Source: a virus. From it: a stretch of DNA of 40,160 bases. Below the pieces are notes generated by a model. It made no database searches, had not been told where the DNA came from, and saw nothing but the letters and a program-made list of their open reading frames with translations. The stretch covers positions 1-40,160 of IMG/VR virus record IMGVR_UViG_3300044522_000688, one strand, 5' to 3'. How positions within the stretch are numbered: position 1 is the first letter of the stretch; each line of letters begins with the position of its first letter. Shown here piece by piece: positions 15,851-25,144 of this stretch. The position numbers were made by a program, and so were the translations under genes.

Positions 15851-17421
15851 TGCAAATAGATAGTCAAAATAAGTATCAAATATTATTTGCCGGTAGAGTA
15901 TACGACAACCAAGACCCCACTATGCTTGGTCGTTTACGTGTTTTACCTGAAAGTAAAGATTATTCCGCAATAATTGGTGCAGTACCTGATTGGTCTGAAG
16001 AGACAGATAAATGGACAAGTAAAGACCCAATTGTCTTTATGCCATTATTACCTTTTTATCTTAGTCAAACACCTAAAATTGACGAATATGTTCATATAAT
16101 TTATATGAACAAAAAATTTCCAAATCAAAATCAATTTTATATTCAAGGGCCTTTTTCTTCACCAACAAAAACATCGTTTGAACAATTTAACGCTTCTCAA
16201 ACTTTTTTAGCGTCAGGTGATAAAATAAAAGAGGGAATATCAATTAAAAATCAAAATGGTGAATATAGAAACCCAACTTTAAATAAGGGTATTTATCCTG
16301 AGCCAGGTGATAACGCTTTATTGGGTAGAGGTTCTGCAGATGTTCTTGTGAAAGAACAAGAAGTGATAATTAGAGCTGGAAAATCAAAACCTCTTACCGG
16401 AGCATTACCGGAAGTCAATACAAAAAGAGGGTTTTTACAATTATCTAATTTCTCAACACAAGAAATTCCTGGAACACCAACAATGGACACTAGATTTGAG
16501 GAAGTTGTTGATATGGTTAAAAAAATGATAATATGGGATATTTCAAATTTAGAGAGTAATTTTAATTTTACCGGAACTGTTAGTTTACATAATGTAATAC
16601 CAAGTATTTCAGTTAACACTAAAAATTTTAAACCGGAAAGTATTACATCTTTAAGTGTTGGAACTAACTATACAAATGCAGTTGAAAGTTATTCTTTTGT
16701 TGGTGATGACTTTGACACTTGTGTTAATAAAATTAATAAATTTATTTCTTCAGTTTTCAACGGTCAGATTGATATTCCGGGATACGCAGTTAAAAATCCT
16801 CAAAATTTTGTAAAAGGAACCAATCTACCTTTAATTGTTACACCGTCAAAATTATCTTATGAAATAGGTAATAATTCTAATCCAAATCCGACAAACATAA
16901 CTGACGCAACAAATTACATTAAATTTTACTCTAAGATTAAATGTAATTCAACACAAACTAAAACCGGTTTTTTTCTAATATCAACAACAAATTCAAAAGG
17001 AGCTCCACTTATAGGACCACAATTTGATAAAAAAAAGGAAATTTCAATATTAAACGATTTTAATAATTCTGATATAACGTATGGGGTATTAGGTAGTCAA
17101 AGAATTTATTTATTATCTCACGATTCTACAGGACCAAAAGGTTTAATTGATTTATCAGAAACCCTTTATGGTATTCCCCAAGATAAATTTGTTAGAGGAG
17201 AAGGAAGTATTCTTAATAAAACTTACCCTGTTGTTAGAGGAGACCAATTGATGATATTACTCCGAAAAATGTTTGCATTTGTTACGGGTCACGTACACCC
17301 AATTGCAACAATGGCACCAGTTCCGGTTGCATCGGGTAATGGACAAACTAGTTTTGAGATAGAAAGTATCTTATCCAATGCGGAAAATGACATACTAAAT
17401 CAAAATATTCGAATTAATTGA
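15850..17421 (+). CDS. gp5-like baseplate hub/central spike protein
   Basis: 523-aa protein. The N-terminus (about residues 9-100) has the OB-fold layout of T4 gp5: FAGRVYDNQDPTMLGRLRVLP, then a PIVFMPLLPFYLSQTPKIDEYVHII strand set and FYIQGPF. The DNALLGRGSADVLVKEQEVIIRAGK part (about 155-180) and the C-terminal FVTGHVHPIA.. segment (about 477-486) fit a central spike or hub protein. T4 gp5 carries a lysozyme domain after the OB fold; I see no lysozyme motif here, so the phage may use a separate peptidoglycan hydrolase. It overlaps the small upstream gene and precedes large fibre genes. Confidence 0.72.
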   Translation: MQIDSQNKYQILFAGRVYDNQDPTMLGRLRVLPESKDYSAIIGAVPDWSEETDKWTSKDPIVFMPLLPFYLSQTPKIDEYVHIIYMNKKFPNQNQFYIQGPFSSPTKTSFEQFNASQTFLASGDKIKEGISIKNQNGEYRNPTLNKGIYPEPGDNALLGRGSADVLVKEQEVIIRAGKSKPLTGALPEVNTKRGFLQLSNFSTQEIPGTPTMDTRFEEVVDMVKKMIIWDISNLESNFNFTGTVSLHNVIPSISVNTKNFKPESITSLSVGTNYTNAVESYSFVGDDFDTCVNKINKFISSVFNGQIDIPGYAVKNPQNFVKGTNLPLIVTPSKLSYEIGNNSNPNPTNITDATNYIKFYSKIKCNSTQTKTGFFLISTTNSKGAPLIGPQFDKKKEISILNDFNNSDITYGVLGSQRIYLLSHDSTGPKGLIDLSETLYGIPQDKFVRGEGSILNKTYPVVRGDQLMILLRKMFAFVTGHVHPIATMAPVPVASGNGQTSFEIESILSNAENDILNQNIRIN

Positions 17422-17430
17422 TATTTATAA
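17420..17430 (+). promoter_or_regulatory. Late-type promoter motif
   Basis: GATATTTATAA, an exact copy of the recurring motif, ends 13 bases before the ATG at 17444 and overlaps the stop of the upstream hub gene. Confidence 0.5.
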
Positions 17431-17443
17431 GTAAAACACTTAA

Positions 17444-18919
17444 ATGTCAATTAATAACTCGTATTTTAGCAAGAACAATACCCTTACTTCAAATAGCTTT
17501 GTAAATACTGGAAGAAATCCGGTTACCGAGCTTTTTTATGGTTCAGTTATTAGTTCTCAATACCCAAATGGGTATAGTAGATTTATCTTTGATTTAGATT
17601 TTACCTTATTAAATCAAAAAGTCTCTGATGGTACCATAAATTTAAATTGTGGTGAACTTCCAACACATATTTTAAGAATGGTGAATACCTCATCATTTAA
17701 TGAAGAACTATTAAATACTACCACATCTCAAGGTAGAATGAGAGCAACATCATTTGATTTAATCTTATTTAGAATACCGTATATTGATAATGACCCTGAC
17801 CAACCCCAAGTTTGGGATGAAGGTGTTGGGTATGATTTCGCTGATTTAATTTACGATTATAGTCCATCTGATAAAAACTTTTCTGATAGACCATCAAATT
17901 GGTTTCAAACAACCACTATTGGTACTTGGGAAGAAGAGGGTATATATAATAACCAAAATATTGGTAATGTTCCTTATAGTGGTTTAACCATTGTTGATAC
18001 ACAACATTTTGAATTTGGTAATGAAAATGTTAGTTTTAATATGTCAGATGAAATTAATGCTATTCTAACCGGTCAATTAACTAATGTTTCAGGATGGGGA
18101 ATTGCTTACAAACCACAAGTCGAGAACATAACAGGTATTACCGATAACTACGAAGTTCAATTTTTTACTCGTCATACACAAACATTTTACGAACCATTTT
18201 TAGAAACATCTTACGATGATTTAATTCAAGATGATAGAAATTCTTTTAGTTTGGGGAAAGTAAATAAATTATATCTATATCTTTTTGACAATGGTAATCC
18301 AATTAATTTAGATAATAATCCATCTGTTGATATTTTAGATGCGACAGGTACAGAAATATCTGGTCTTATTGGTCTTAGTACTTGTAGAAAAACTAAAGGT
18401 GTTTATGAAGTAATTATTCCACCTCTTATAGGTTATAAAACACCTTGCACATTTTCTGATAGATGGTATAATTTAAATTTAAACGGATTTGGATTACCTC
18501 AAATGACTAACGATTTTGTCATATACCCATTAAAAAATTCAATTCAAATGGGTGTTGTGTCATCTGAACCTAAATTATACGGATTTGACTTTTATGGATT
18601 AAAACAAGATGAAAAAATCTTAAACTCCGATATAAGAAAAGTTGGTGTAATTATAAAACAAGCTTATACCACAAATAAATTACTCCCAAATATAGATGCT
18701 TATTATAGAATATATGTTAGGGAAGGTCAAACAGAAGTTCAGGTACAAGATTGGACAAAAATAAACAGAACCCCCAATGAATATTATTTTATGTTTGACA
18801 CAAGAGATAAAATTCCTAACGAATATTATGTGGATATGAAAGTTATTAGCAGTGGGGAAATAAACACTTACAAAAAACAAATCAAATTTCAGATTGTTAA
18901 TGTAAAGTATTCAGAATAA
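17444..18919 (+). CDS. Putative virion structural protein (tail/fibre region)
   Basis: 491-aa protein rich in Asn, Asp, Thr and aromatic residues with little Lys, as in beta-rich virion proteins. Residues about 40-250 look like a jelly-roll similar to the DNRLRE-type modules of surface proteins (HILRMVNTSSFNEEL, MRATSFDLILFRIPYID, VSFNMSDEINAIL, GWGIAYKP). The second half resembles Ig-like or wedge domains, ending in an NEYYVDMKVISSGE segment. It lies between the hub gene and the delta-60 fibre gene. A baseplate-to-fibre connector is a reasonable guess; family not recognised. Confidence 0.62.
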   Translation: MSINNSYFSKNNTLTSNSFVNTGRNPVTELFYGSVISSQYPNGYSRFIFDLDFTLLNQKVSDGTINLNCGELPTHILRMVNTSSFNEELLNTTTSQGRMRATSFDLILFRIPYIDNDPDQPQVWDEGVGYDFADLIYDYSPSDKNFSDRPSNWFQTTTIGTWEEEGIYNNQNIGNVPYSGLTIVDTQHFEFGNENVSFNMSDEINAILTGQLTNVSGWGIAYKPQVENITGITDNYEVQFFTRHTQTFYEPFLETSYDDLIQDDRNSFSLGKVNKLYLYLFDNGNPINLDNNPSVDILDATGTEISGLIGLSTCRKTKGVYEVIIPPLIGYKTPCTFSDRWYNLNLNGFGLPQMTNDFVIYPLKNSIQMGVVSSEPKLYGFDFYGLKQDEKILNSDIRKVGVIIKQAYTTNKLLPNIDAYYRIYVREGQTEVQVQDWTKINRTPNEYYFMFDTRDKIPNEYYVDMKVISSGEINTYKKQIKFQIVNVKYSE

Positions 18920-18922
18920 ATA

Positions 18923-18933
18923 GATATTTATAA
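18923..18933 (+). promoter_or_regulatory. Late-type promoter motif
   Basis: GATATTTATAA followed by ATA, so the site also contains TATAAATA, the T4 late promoter octamer. It ends 14 bases before the ATG at 18948 of the large fibre gene. Confidence 0.55.
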
Positions 18934-18947
18934 ATAAAAAAACAAAG

Positions 18948-21900
18948 ATGGCAAACAAATTAAATTTTACCGGATGGAGTGGTACTTTTGACTTATCAAA
19001 ATTAAATATTAGTGGTAGAACTCAAAGTTCACCTCAAGAAAATTCTAAAATTATTACAGGACCTGTGGTTATAGATAGTAATAGACCTAAAAAATCAACA
19101 TTAACACCAGGAGTTCAACAACCTCTTGTAACAAGAGTTAAAACAGAACCAAATCCTGATTTTACAAAGGCAACAAAATTATCTAGACAATCTAGATTAT
19201 CTTTAAACTTTAGTTTAGAAAGTAACGGGCTTCCATTTACCGCTGGAACAATTGATACAAGTTTCCCATATAGTGCTAACACAGGTTTTAATGAAGAGGT
19301 AAATGTGGTTAAAGTCCAATCTGATGGTAAAATTTTAGTTGGTGGTTTGTTTAGTTCTTATACTTACGATGAACAAACCTATTTCGCCCCTTATTTGATT
19401 AGATTAAACTCTGACGGTTCACCTGATTTTGATTTTTATTATACAGATAAAGCCGAATCCGAAGGTTGGAATTTAGATGGGTGGGTAGGTACTATTGATA
19501 TACAGTCTGACGGTAAGATTGTAATTGGTGGTAATTTTGAATACTACTATGAAGACATCACTCGGTATTCACCAGGGATTATGAGATTTAATTCTGATGG
19601 TACGTTTGACGATACTTTATTTGTTGGTGAAGGTTTTAATGATGCTGTATCAACGATTATAGTACAACCTGATGGTAAAATATTAGTTGCCGGTTCTTTT
19701 TTGGAATATAATACTGCTTCTGCAACGAGAATTATTAGATTAAATTCTAATGGTAATCCTGATTTAAGTTTTGGGACGGGTAATGGTGTTAATGGTACTG
19801 TTTCCGATATGGTATTACAACCAAATGGTAAAATTATATTAGGGGGTGATTTCTCTCAATATGACGGTGATGACTCAAATAATATAGTTAGGATTAACTC
19901 AAATGGGGGTATAGATAATACATTTGTTGTTGGAGACGGATTTAACGATATGGTAAGGACTTTGGCGTTACAATCTGATGGTAAAGTTATTGTTGGAGGA
20001 GCGTTTAATTATTATAACAATATTGATTTATATAATGGGTATATAGTTAGATTAGGTGCTAACGGAGACATGGACACAAGATTTGGTTATGGATTCGATA
20101 ATGACATTTATTCATTATCTATTCAATCTGATGACAAAATTTTGATTGGTGGTGAAATGGGCGTTTTTAACATAGATAATGATAATTTTTTAAACATTAA
20201 TGCACTTGTTAGATTTCACTCAGATTGCACATTTGATTTTAGTTTTGATTATGATGAAAGTATTAATGGTATTGTTTATTCTATAGAATTAGACTCTGAC
20301 GATAAAATTTATATTGGTGGATATTTTCAAGAAGGCGGAGCACCTTACTTATTAAATTATTTTGGTAGAATAAATAACTCAATTTTAGAATATCCTTATA
20401 CTTACACAGTTGAGGCTTGTGTACAACCTTTAATAGATGAAACAATTACTTATGTGGTTGGTTCTATGACTCCGTTAACAGGAAATGAAACATACTCTTT
20501 TCAAAGAATACAAAATCCATCAATAACCGTATGTGGTAATATAGTTCCAACATATCCATCTAATATTATTGAGTATGTTGCAATTAACTCTTATGTTGAT
20601 TGTGAAGAAGCTTATACATCAAATTATAAAATAGTCGTATTTGAAGATTGTTTGGGTGATTTCTCATCAACACCATTTTGGGTAGTTGATAATAGATTTG
20701 AAATTGGTGATATATTTTATGTAGATTCAGTTATTCAACAAATGGGGATTCTTTTCTTAAAGTTTGCCGCAACAATAATTGATGTTATTCCTTGGTCTGG
20801 AGGGACTGGACCTTTTGGAGATGTTTGGGATTACATCCAACCAATTAATTATGTGACATATTTATCTTGTGATGACGCAATTGAGGCGAATGGTCTTATT
20901 TATGAAGCAAATTCTTGTATATCATCAGGAACGACATATCCTTTAATACATACGGCGTATTATGACTATACAACAATATTGATACCAACTGAAAATAGTC
21001 CAGTTAACGTTATTAGTAATTACTTACCTATAGGTCCTTATGAATTTATTTCAGGTGGAACTCCGGAAATATATAGCACAATAAAAATTGCTGATAATGG
21101 AGATTGTGAGTTAGGTTTATCTAAAATTTCACCAAATGGAATATTAAATGAAAATTTTAACGACGGCGGATTTGGTAGTGGTAACACTTTTGTATATACA
21201 ACAGTAGAACAACCTGATGGTAAATTATTAGTTGGTGGTAACTTTGAAGAATATGATGGATTACCAATGAATAACTTTATGAGATTATCCTCTAATGGTA
21301 ATATTGATGGAACATTTGTTATCGGAGACGGATTTGACGATATAGTATGGGCTTTAGTATTACAATCTGATGGTAAAATATTAGTGGGTGGTGACTTTAA
21401 TGAATATAATGGTGTGGTAACAGGTAATCTCGCTAGATTAAATTCTGATGGAAGTTTAGATGATACATTTTTATTAAATGGTTTTAATTATACAGTTAGA
21501 GCAATTGCTGTTCAAATAGATGGTAAAATTGTTGTTGGTGGAGAGTTTACTCCTCAAATATTAAGAATAAACTCTGATGGAACTCCCGATACCACATTTA
21601 ATCCAAGTAATTTTAATGGTAATGTTCACACAATTAACATAGAAACAATTAGAAACACACCATTCTATGTTACAAATAGTCCAGCAACTTATACAGAAAA
21701 CATTATTGTTGGTGGTCAATTTAGTTCGTATAGTGGAACTAATGTAGGTGGTATTGTTAAATTATCACCAATAGGTAATATATTACCAGATTTTGGTAAT
21801 GGATTTAATCAAGACACAGGTGGTACACCAAGAGTTAATAAAATTGTTCAACAACCGGATGGTAAGTTAATTGTAATTGGTGGTAGTGATGGTCACGACC

Positions 21901-22682
21901 TTAGAGATTATAACGAAACTTGGATTCCACAAAATATTGTTAGATTAGTTAAGGTTAATAATAGATATGTAATTGACCAAACATTTACGACTCAAAATTG
22001 GGATGATAGTCCAATCGGTGGGTTAGGTGGTTCGGCCTTTGCTCTAACAGTATTACCAAATGATAAAATTATGGTTGGCGGATTATTTACTTATTATGGT
22101 GATAATAATACAGGTCATACTACATCGAGTTTAATAAGATTAAATTCTGACGGTACTTTAGACACTACATTTACATTTGAGATATCCGCAGTGACTTATA
22201 CAACACAATTACTATCTTCAGGAGCGTTATTAGTTGGTGGTGGATTTACTTCACCTACTGACCGTTTATTAGAATTGTTTATTGGTGAAGAATATGTATT
22301 ACGTTCATTTACAACTTGTGATGGAAAAACATCTAATATTTTTGTATCAAAAAATTATGAACCAATTAATGAAATCAAAGCAAACGTAAGTGATAGAGTC
22401 GCAGTATGTGGTACAGTTGGTAATGTTATTACAACACCAAATTTAAATGTTGGTACTGGATTCACATTATTCACCGCAACTAACACAACGTCATACAATA
22501 CTTGTGATGAATGTGGTCAGATTTATAAATCGATTTTTTATGTTAGAGATGGAGGGGTTAATATAGATTCAATTAAACAATTTTTATTAACACCTAACTC
22601 AATTTCAGATATAAACACGAAAGGTCCTATATTTACATTAAAAGGTACTGAATGTTATGAATTATTAAAATATTACTATTAA
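18948..22682 (+). CDS. Large fibre protein with delta-60 repeats
   Basis: 1244-aa protein. Two blocks of delta-60 (DUF5122-type) repeats are visible, each repeat about 50-55 residues with the signature QSDGKILVGGxF..YNG and RLNSDGSxDxTF. Block one (about 118-470) has seven copies and block two (about 750-1105) about seven, some diverged. Between them lie about 270 residues with cysteine-bearing segments (SCDDAIEAN, EANSCISS), and the C-terminal 130 residues include FTTCDGKTSNIFV and CDECGQIYKSIFYV. Delta-60 repeats probably build beta-propellers, suited to glycan or protein binding. I read it as a receptor-binding tail fibre or tip protein. The N-terminal 100 residues are Pro/Thr/Lys-rich and may attach to the tail. 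Confidence 0.75.
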   Translation: MANKLNFTGWSGTFDLSKLNISGRTQSSPQENSKIITGPVVIDSNRPKKSTLTPGVQQPLVTRVKTEPNPDFTKATKLSRQSRLSLNFSLESNGLPFTAGTIDTSFPYSANTGFNEEVNVVKVQSDGKILVGGLFSSYTYDEQTYFAPYLIRLNSDGSPDFDFYYTDKAESEGWNLDGWVGTIDIQSDGKIVIGGNFEYYYEDITRYSPGIMRFNSDGTFDDTLFVGEGFNDAVSTIIVQPDGKILVAGSFLEYNTASATRIIRLNSNGNPDLSFGTGNGVNGTVSDMVLQPNGKIILGGDFSQYDGDDSNNIVRINSNGGIDNTFVVGDGFNDMVRTLALQSDGKVIVGGAFNYYNNIDLYNGYIVRLGANGDMDTRFGYGFDNDIYSLSIQSDDKILIGGEMGVFNIDNDNFLNINALVRFHSDCTFDFSFDYDESINGIVYSIELDSDDKIYIGGYFQEGGAPYLLNYFGRINNSILEYPYTYTVEACVQPLIDETITYVVGSMTPLTGNETYSFQRIQNPSITVCGNIVPTYPSNIIEYVAINSYVDCEEAYTSNYKIVVFEDCLGDFSSTPFWVVDNRFEIGDIFYVDSVIQQMGILFLKFAATIIDVIPWSGGTGPFGDVWDYIQPINYVTYLSCDDAIEANGLIYEANSCISSGTTYPLIHTAYYDYTTILIPTENSPVNVISNYLPIGPYEFISGGTPEIYSTIKIADNGDCELGLSKISPNGILNENFNDGGFGSGNTFVYTTVEQPDGKLLVGGNFEEYDGLPMNNFMRLSSNGNIDGTFVIGDGFDDIVWALVLQSDGKILVGGDFNEYNGVVTGNLARLNSDGSLDDTFLLNGFNYTVRAIAVQIDGKIVVGGEFTPQILRINSDGTPDTTFNPSNFNGNVHTINIETIRNTPFYVTNSPATYTENIIVGGQFSSYSGTNVGGIVKLSPIGNILPDFGNGFNQDTGGTPRVNKIVQQPDGKLIVIGGSDGHDLRDYNETWIPQNIVRLVKVNNRYVIDQTFTTQNWDDSPIGGLGGSAFALTVLPNDKIMVGGLFTYYGDNNTGHTTSSLIRLNSDGTLDTTFTFEISAVTYTTQLLSSGALLVGGGFTSPTDRLLELFIGEEYVLRSFTTCDGKTSNIFVSKNYEPINEIKANVSDRVAVCGTVGNVITTPNLNVGTGFTLFTATNTTSYNTCDECGQIYKSIFYVRDGGVNIDSIKQFLLTPNSISDINTKGPIFTLKGTECYELLKYYY

Positions 22683-22707
22683 AAATAAATAAAAAAAACA
22701 AATAATT

Positions 22708-22929
22708 ATGTCCAATCAACAAATAACACCTATACTTTTCTTTGACAATGTAGAAGATGCGTTAGCACCATTATCAGCGGGTACTGAATATAATGTATGT
22801 GTATTAGATTGTAGCGGTAACACTATATCTATATCACCCCCTCACCCAACTTACACAAATGAGTTTGGTAAAGCTGTTGTTCAGTTAAACGCAGTCGCAT
22901 TAGGAGGGATAAACGGATTAAACAATTAA
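22708..22929 (+). CDS. Small hypothetical protein downstream of the fibre gene
   Basis: 73-aa protein starting 25 bases after the fibre stop, behind an A-rich leader (AAAAATAAATAAAAAAAACA) without a Shine-Dalgarno sequence. It is mostly beta-like with a short cysteine pair (CVLDCSGN), reminiscent of the small Cys motifs in the fibre protein. The next gene begins 15 bases after its stop behind a similar leader (AAAAATAAATAAAAA). Function unknown; probably a virion protein. Confidence 0.65.
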   Translation: MSNQQITPILFFDNVEDALAPLSAGTEYNVCVLDCSGNTISISPPHPTYTNEFGKAVVQLNAVALGGINGLNN

Positions 22930-22944
22930 AAATAAATAAAAATT

Positions 22945-23286
22945 ATGTTATACGCACAAATTACACCAGCAGCTGAAAAAACAACACAAGTAACACCTTT
23001 CTCAGCAATTACTGAATCAGCGGACTTAATGTTTGCTGTGGCAAGACCATACACATTAGGAGCTTCAAGAGTTAACTTCCAAGTGACTTTCGGAAATGGA
23101 ACTATCACCGACGATAAAGTTTCTAACTTTCAAGAATTATTATCTTCAAATGTTACTCTAACGAGTGATGAACTTTCAAATTGGGGTACCGATGATTCCG
23201 TTGTATTAGGAACTATTGCAACCAAATTAGGGACAACATCTTTAGGTGTATATACCTCAGCACCACAACAAGGAAATAATTTTTAA
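22945..23286 (+). CDS. Small putative virion protein
   Basis: 113-aa protein of low charge, rich in Thr, Ser, Ala and Asn, with beta-strand-like segments (ADLMFAVARPYTLGASRVNFQVTFGNG) and a polar tail. It follows the fibre and a 73-aa gene in the same orientation. Composition fits a fibre- or decoration-type virion protein. Family not recognised. It is the last gene of the plus-strand structural run; no strong hairpin follows, only a T-rich stretch at 23299-23310. Confidence 0.65.
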   Translation: MLYAQITPAAEKTTQVTPFSAITESADLMFAVARPYTLGASRVNFQVTFGNGTITDDKVSNFQELLSSNVTLTSDELSNWGTDDSVVLGTIATKLGTTSLGVYTSAPQQGNNF

Positions 23287-23326
23287 TTAAAAACCTATTT
23301 TTATTTTTTTATATCGTTTTTATACT

Positions 23327-23334
23327 TATCTTTG
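23327..23334 (+). promoter_or_regulatory. Bacteroidota-type -7 promoter element
   Basis: TATCTTTG matches the Bacteroidota -7 consensus TAnnTTTG exactly and lies 21 bases before the ATG at 23356. The -33 position holds only T-rich sequence, not a clear TTTG. It would drive the 136-aa gene with the unmodified host sigma factor. Confidence 0.45.
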
Positions 23335-23355
23335 TCAAATAATATAAAAATAAAA

Positions 23356-23766
23356 ATGATGAAAATTTTAAGAAGATTAAGAAAAAAAATTAATTATAAG
23401 ATTGTTAAATTCTTCAGAAATCTAACAAGTAATGATAGACCAATACTTGAGGATAATGAAAGAATATGTACATCTGTATGTAGAAAATTAATTAATCACC
23501 CAAGTTCTAAATTTTTAATTGCTCCCCTCTCAATGAAGAGGTATATTAAGAACAGTGAGTTAGAATTATTTATTGTTTTACAAGATAGACAAATTAGTAT
23601 CACTAATCACGTATATCATTATGATGTTGTTATTAGTAATAGAAATTGGGAAAGAGTTACAACTATGTACGATAATAAAACCGAGAAGATTAGACAAGAA
23701 TTTGAAACTGAAATGAGTTCTCAAATAAAACATTCTTTATCAACAATACTATCTAAATTAGATTAG
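23356..23766 (+). CDS. Hypothetical basic protein
   Basis: 136 aa from the ATG at 23356 (a second ATG follows immediately; an in-frame TTG at 23332 lies inside the promoter and is rejected). The first 25 residues are strongly basic (ILRRLRKKINYKIVKFFRNL), suggesting nucleic-acid or membrane-surface binding. The rest is a mixed alpha/beta domain with strand-like segments (ELFIVLQDRQISITNHVYHYDVVI) and a charged helical tail. Not recognised. It has its own host-type -7 element, and its stop overlaps the convergent minus-strand gene by four bases. Confidence 0.7.
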   Translation: MMKILRRLRKKINYKIVKFFRNLTSNDRPILEDNERICTSVCRKLINHPSSKFLIAPLSMKRYIKNSELELFIVLQDRQISITNHVYHYDVVISNRNWERVTTMYDNKTEKIRQEFETEMSSQIKHSLSTILSKLD

Positions 23767-24275
23767 TATTTTTCAGATAAAACCTTTTTAATTAAATCCC
23801 TTAACGATTCGTTTTGGGATTTTTTATTTTGGTTAATATTAAGTGGTTTTCCGGACACAATTTTATTAAACCGACCCGAAGTATCATTTGAGGTTAAATC
23901 TTCGGATATGGTGTCCTGTGTTATCTCAATCCATTCGGTAACGATTGGTACAATCTTTAATTTTTTACCAGGACTCTGATTAATACTATTACCGTCCTCA
24001 TCACTTGATGTTAACTCCGGATGTTTTTCCATATACTTGGAAATTTTTTTAGCTTTAGACTCAATCTTTTTGATTTGTTTTTTTGGTTCATCCATAGACC
24101 CATCATAACTATCATACTCCAACATCGCATCATCATATTTAGAAACAGGGATATTAAACGGTTGCATATCAGATTTTTTAAATATTCTAATTCCCGGTTG
24201 CATTGGACCAACATAAGAACCTCTTCCCCCACCATCACTTGTTCCCTCGTTAATATGTATTTTATTATTTTTCAT
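23763..24275 (-). CDS. Possible capsid-targeted hypothetical protein
   Basis: 170-aa protein, Lys/Ser/Asp-rich and probably partly disordered. Its start, KNNKIHINEGTSDGGG, is strikingly like the capsid protein segment SFLINEATSDGSSG, in which the prohead protease is expected to cut after the Glu; here the cut would be after E10. The C-terminus (ESLRDLIKKVLSEKY) is an amphipathic helix. I infer a protein packaged in the prohead and trimmed by the gp21-type protease, but its function in the virion or new host is unknown. A perfect late-type motif precedes it (24283-24293). The stop overlaps the convergent gene at 23356-23766 by four bases. Confidence 0.65.
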   Translation of the reverse strand: MKNNKIHINEGTSDGGGRGSYVGPMQPGIRIFKKSDMQPFNIPVSKYDDAMLEYDSYDGSMDEPKKQIKKIESKAKKISKYMEKHPELTSSDEDGNSINQSPGKKLKIVPIVTEWIEITQDTISEDLTSNDTSGRFNKIVSGKPLNINQNKKSQNESLRDLIKKVLSEKY

Positions 24276-24282
24276 AGTATAA

Positions 24283-24293
24283 TTATAAATATC
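24283..24293 (-). promoter_or_regulatory. Late-type promoter motif, possibly bidirectional
   Basis: On the minus strand it reads GATATTTATAA and ends 7 bases before the ATG at 24275. On the plus strand the same site reads TTATAAATATC, with a full TATAAATA, 14 bases before the ATG at 24308, so one site could serve both divergent genes. Confidence 0.5.
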
Positions 24294-24307
24294 TTATATA
24301 ATTAAAT

Positions 24308-24541
24308 ATGGAACAACAACCTGAAATATTCGGAAAACTATTTGAATCAATCCCCCTACACACTGAAGAACACTTAGATATTCTTTTAGATACTATGGAT
24401 AACGATAGAGCTAGCTACTTTTTAATACACGCCGTTAGACACGCCTTCCATTCTGGAATATACTCTTTGGGTGAAGCCGAAGTGATTTCTAAATCAATTA
24501 GGGTTTTATCTAAAAAAGAAAAAGAGACCGAAGTCTCTTAA
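24308..24541 (+). CDS. Small acidic hypothetical protein
   Basis: 77-aa helical protein (about 40-60 of the residues look helical) with an acidic first half (TEEHLDILLDTMDND) and a basic C-terminus (LSKKEKETEVS). Two histidine-bearing stretches (FLIHAVRHAFHSG) are notable but do not form a known metal site. The family is not recognised. It is divergent from the 170-aa gene and its stop overlaps the convergent metalloprotease gene by four bases. Confidence 0.65.
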   Translation: MEQQPEIFGKLFESIPLHTEEHLDILLDTMDNDRASYFLIHAVRHAFHSGIYSLGEAEVISKSIRVLSKKEKETEVS

Positions 24542-25140
24542 TATTTTATTTTTTTTCTACAATTATCACACATCCATATTGATTCATTATCAATTGTCGA
24601 ACCCTTCCCCTTCGCATCATTCATAACACACTTTTTATTGTGATTACAGTGGGGGACACCTAAAGTATGTCCTATTTCGTGGATAACGACTTTTTCTAAT
24701 TTACCGTAATAATTGGTTCTCATTCTTTTATTAGAAACAACACAGGATTTAGTCCCTAATAATGAAAGACCTATCACCCCCCAATTTTTAAATGTTTTAC
24801 CATTTAATCGTCTATTAGTACAAATATCTAATTGAGTTAACGCGACTACTTTACCATTAGTATTATTAAATTTAGTATTAAGTAGTTTCACTATTTTAAC
24901 CGATGAATACTTTGATAATCCTTTTATTTTACATTCTACGGGCACATCAATTCTTGGTAGAATATTAACTTTACAGTTATAAAACTTTTTAAGATTGTTT
25001 TGAACAAATACCACATCATTCTTGGGAAAATCCCCAATAACCACTATAGATATTTCTTTTGTTTTTGATGTTAATCCTACATAACTTGTTGAAGTTAATA
25101 GAATTATCAAGACAATGATTATTTTATATAAATTTTTCAT
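24538..25140 (-). CDS. Archaemetzincin-like zinc metalloprotease, exported
   Basis: 200-aa protein. Residues 4-22 form a signal peptide or membrane anchor (basic start, then IIIVLIILLTSTSY). The active site is HEIGHTLGVPHC (154-165), the extended HExxHxxGxxHC zinc motif. It continues with C171-V-M173, then 17 residues to C191-D-N-C194, which is the archaemetzincin signature except that five rather than four residues separate the first two cysteines. The upstream LTQLDICTN and FGVIGLS-like strands also fit the family. It should cleave peptides outside the cytoplasm or at the envelope. A host-type promoter precedes it. In a phage it may act on envelope proteins during infection, lysis or superinfection exclusion; the target is unknown. 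Confidence 0.82.
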   Translation of the reverse strand: MKNLYKIIIVLIILLTSTSYVGLTSKTKEISIVVIGDFPKNDVVFVQNNLKKFYNCKVNILPRIDVPVECKIKGLSKYSSVKIVKLLNTKFNNTNGKVVALTQLDICTNRRLNGKTFKNWGVIGLSLLGTKSCVVSNKRMRTNYYGKLEKVVIHEIGHTLGVPHCNHNKKCVMNDAKGKGSTIDNESIWMCDNCRKKIKY

Positions 25141-25144
25141 ACCG

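Noticed and set aside
15850-17421. Lysozyme domain in the gp5-like hub
   Set aside because: No E-D-T type catalytic motif of T4 lysozyme is visible between the OB-like start and the C-terminus.
18948-22682. Diversity-generating retroelement acting on the fibre gene
   Set aside because: No reverse transcriptase and no template-repeat pair with adenine-biased differences was seen in the window.
23287-23326. Terminator after the small virion gene at 22945-23286
   Set aside because: Only a weak A/T stem (AAAAA with TTTTT) and T-rich runs are present; there is no GC-containing hairpin.
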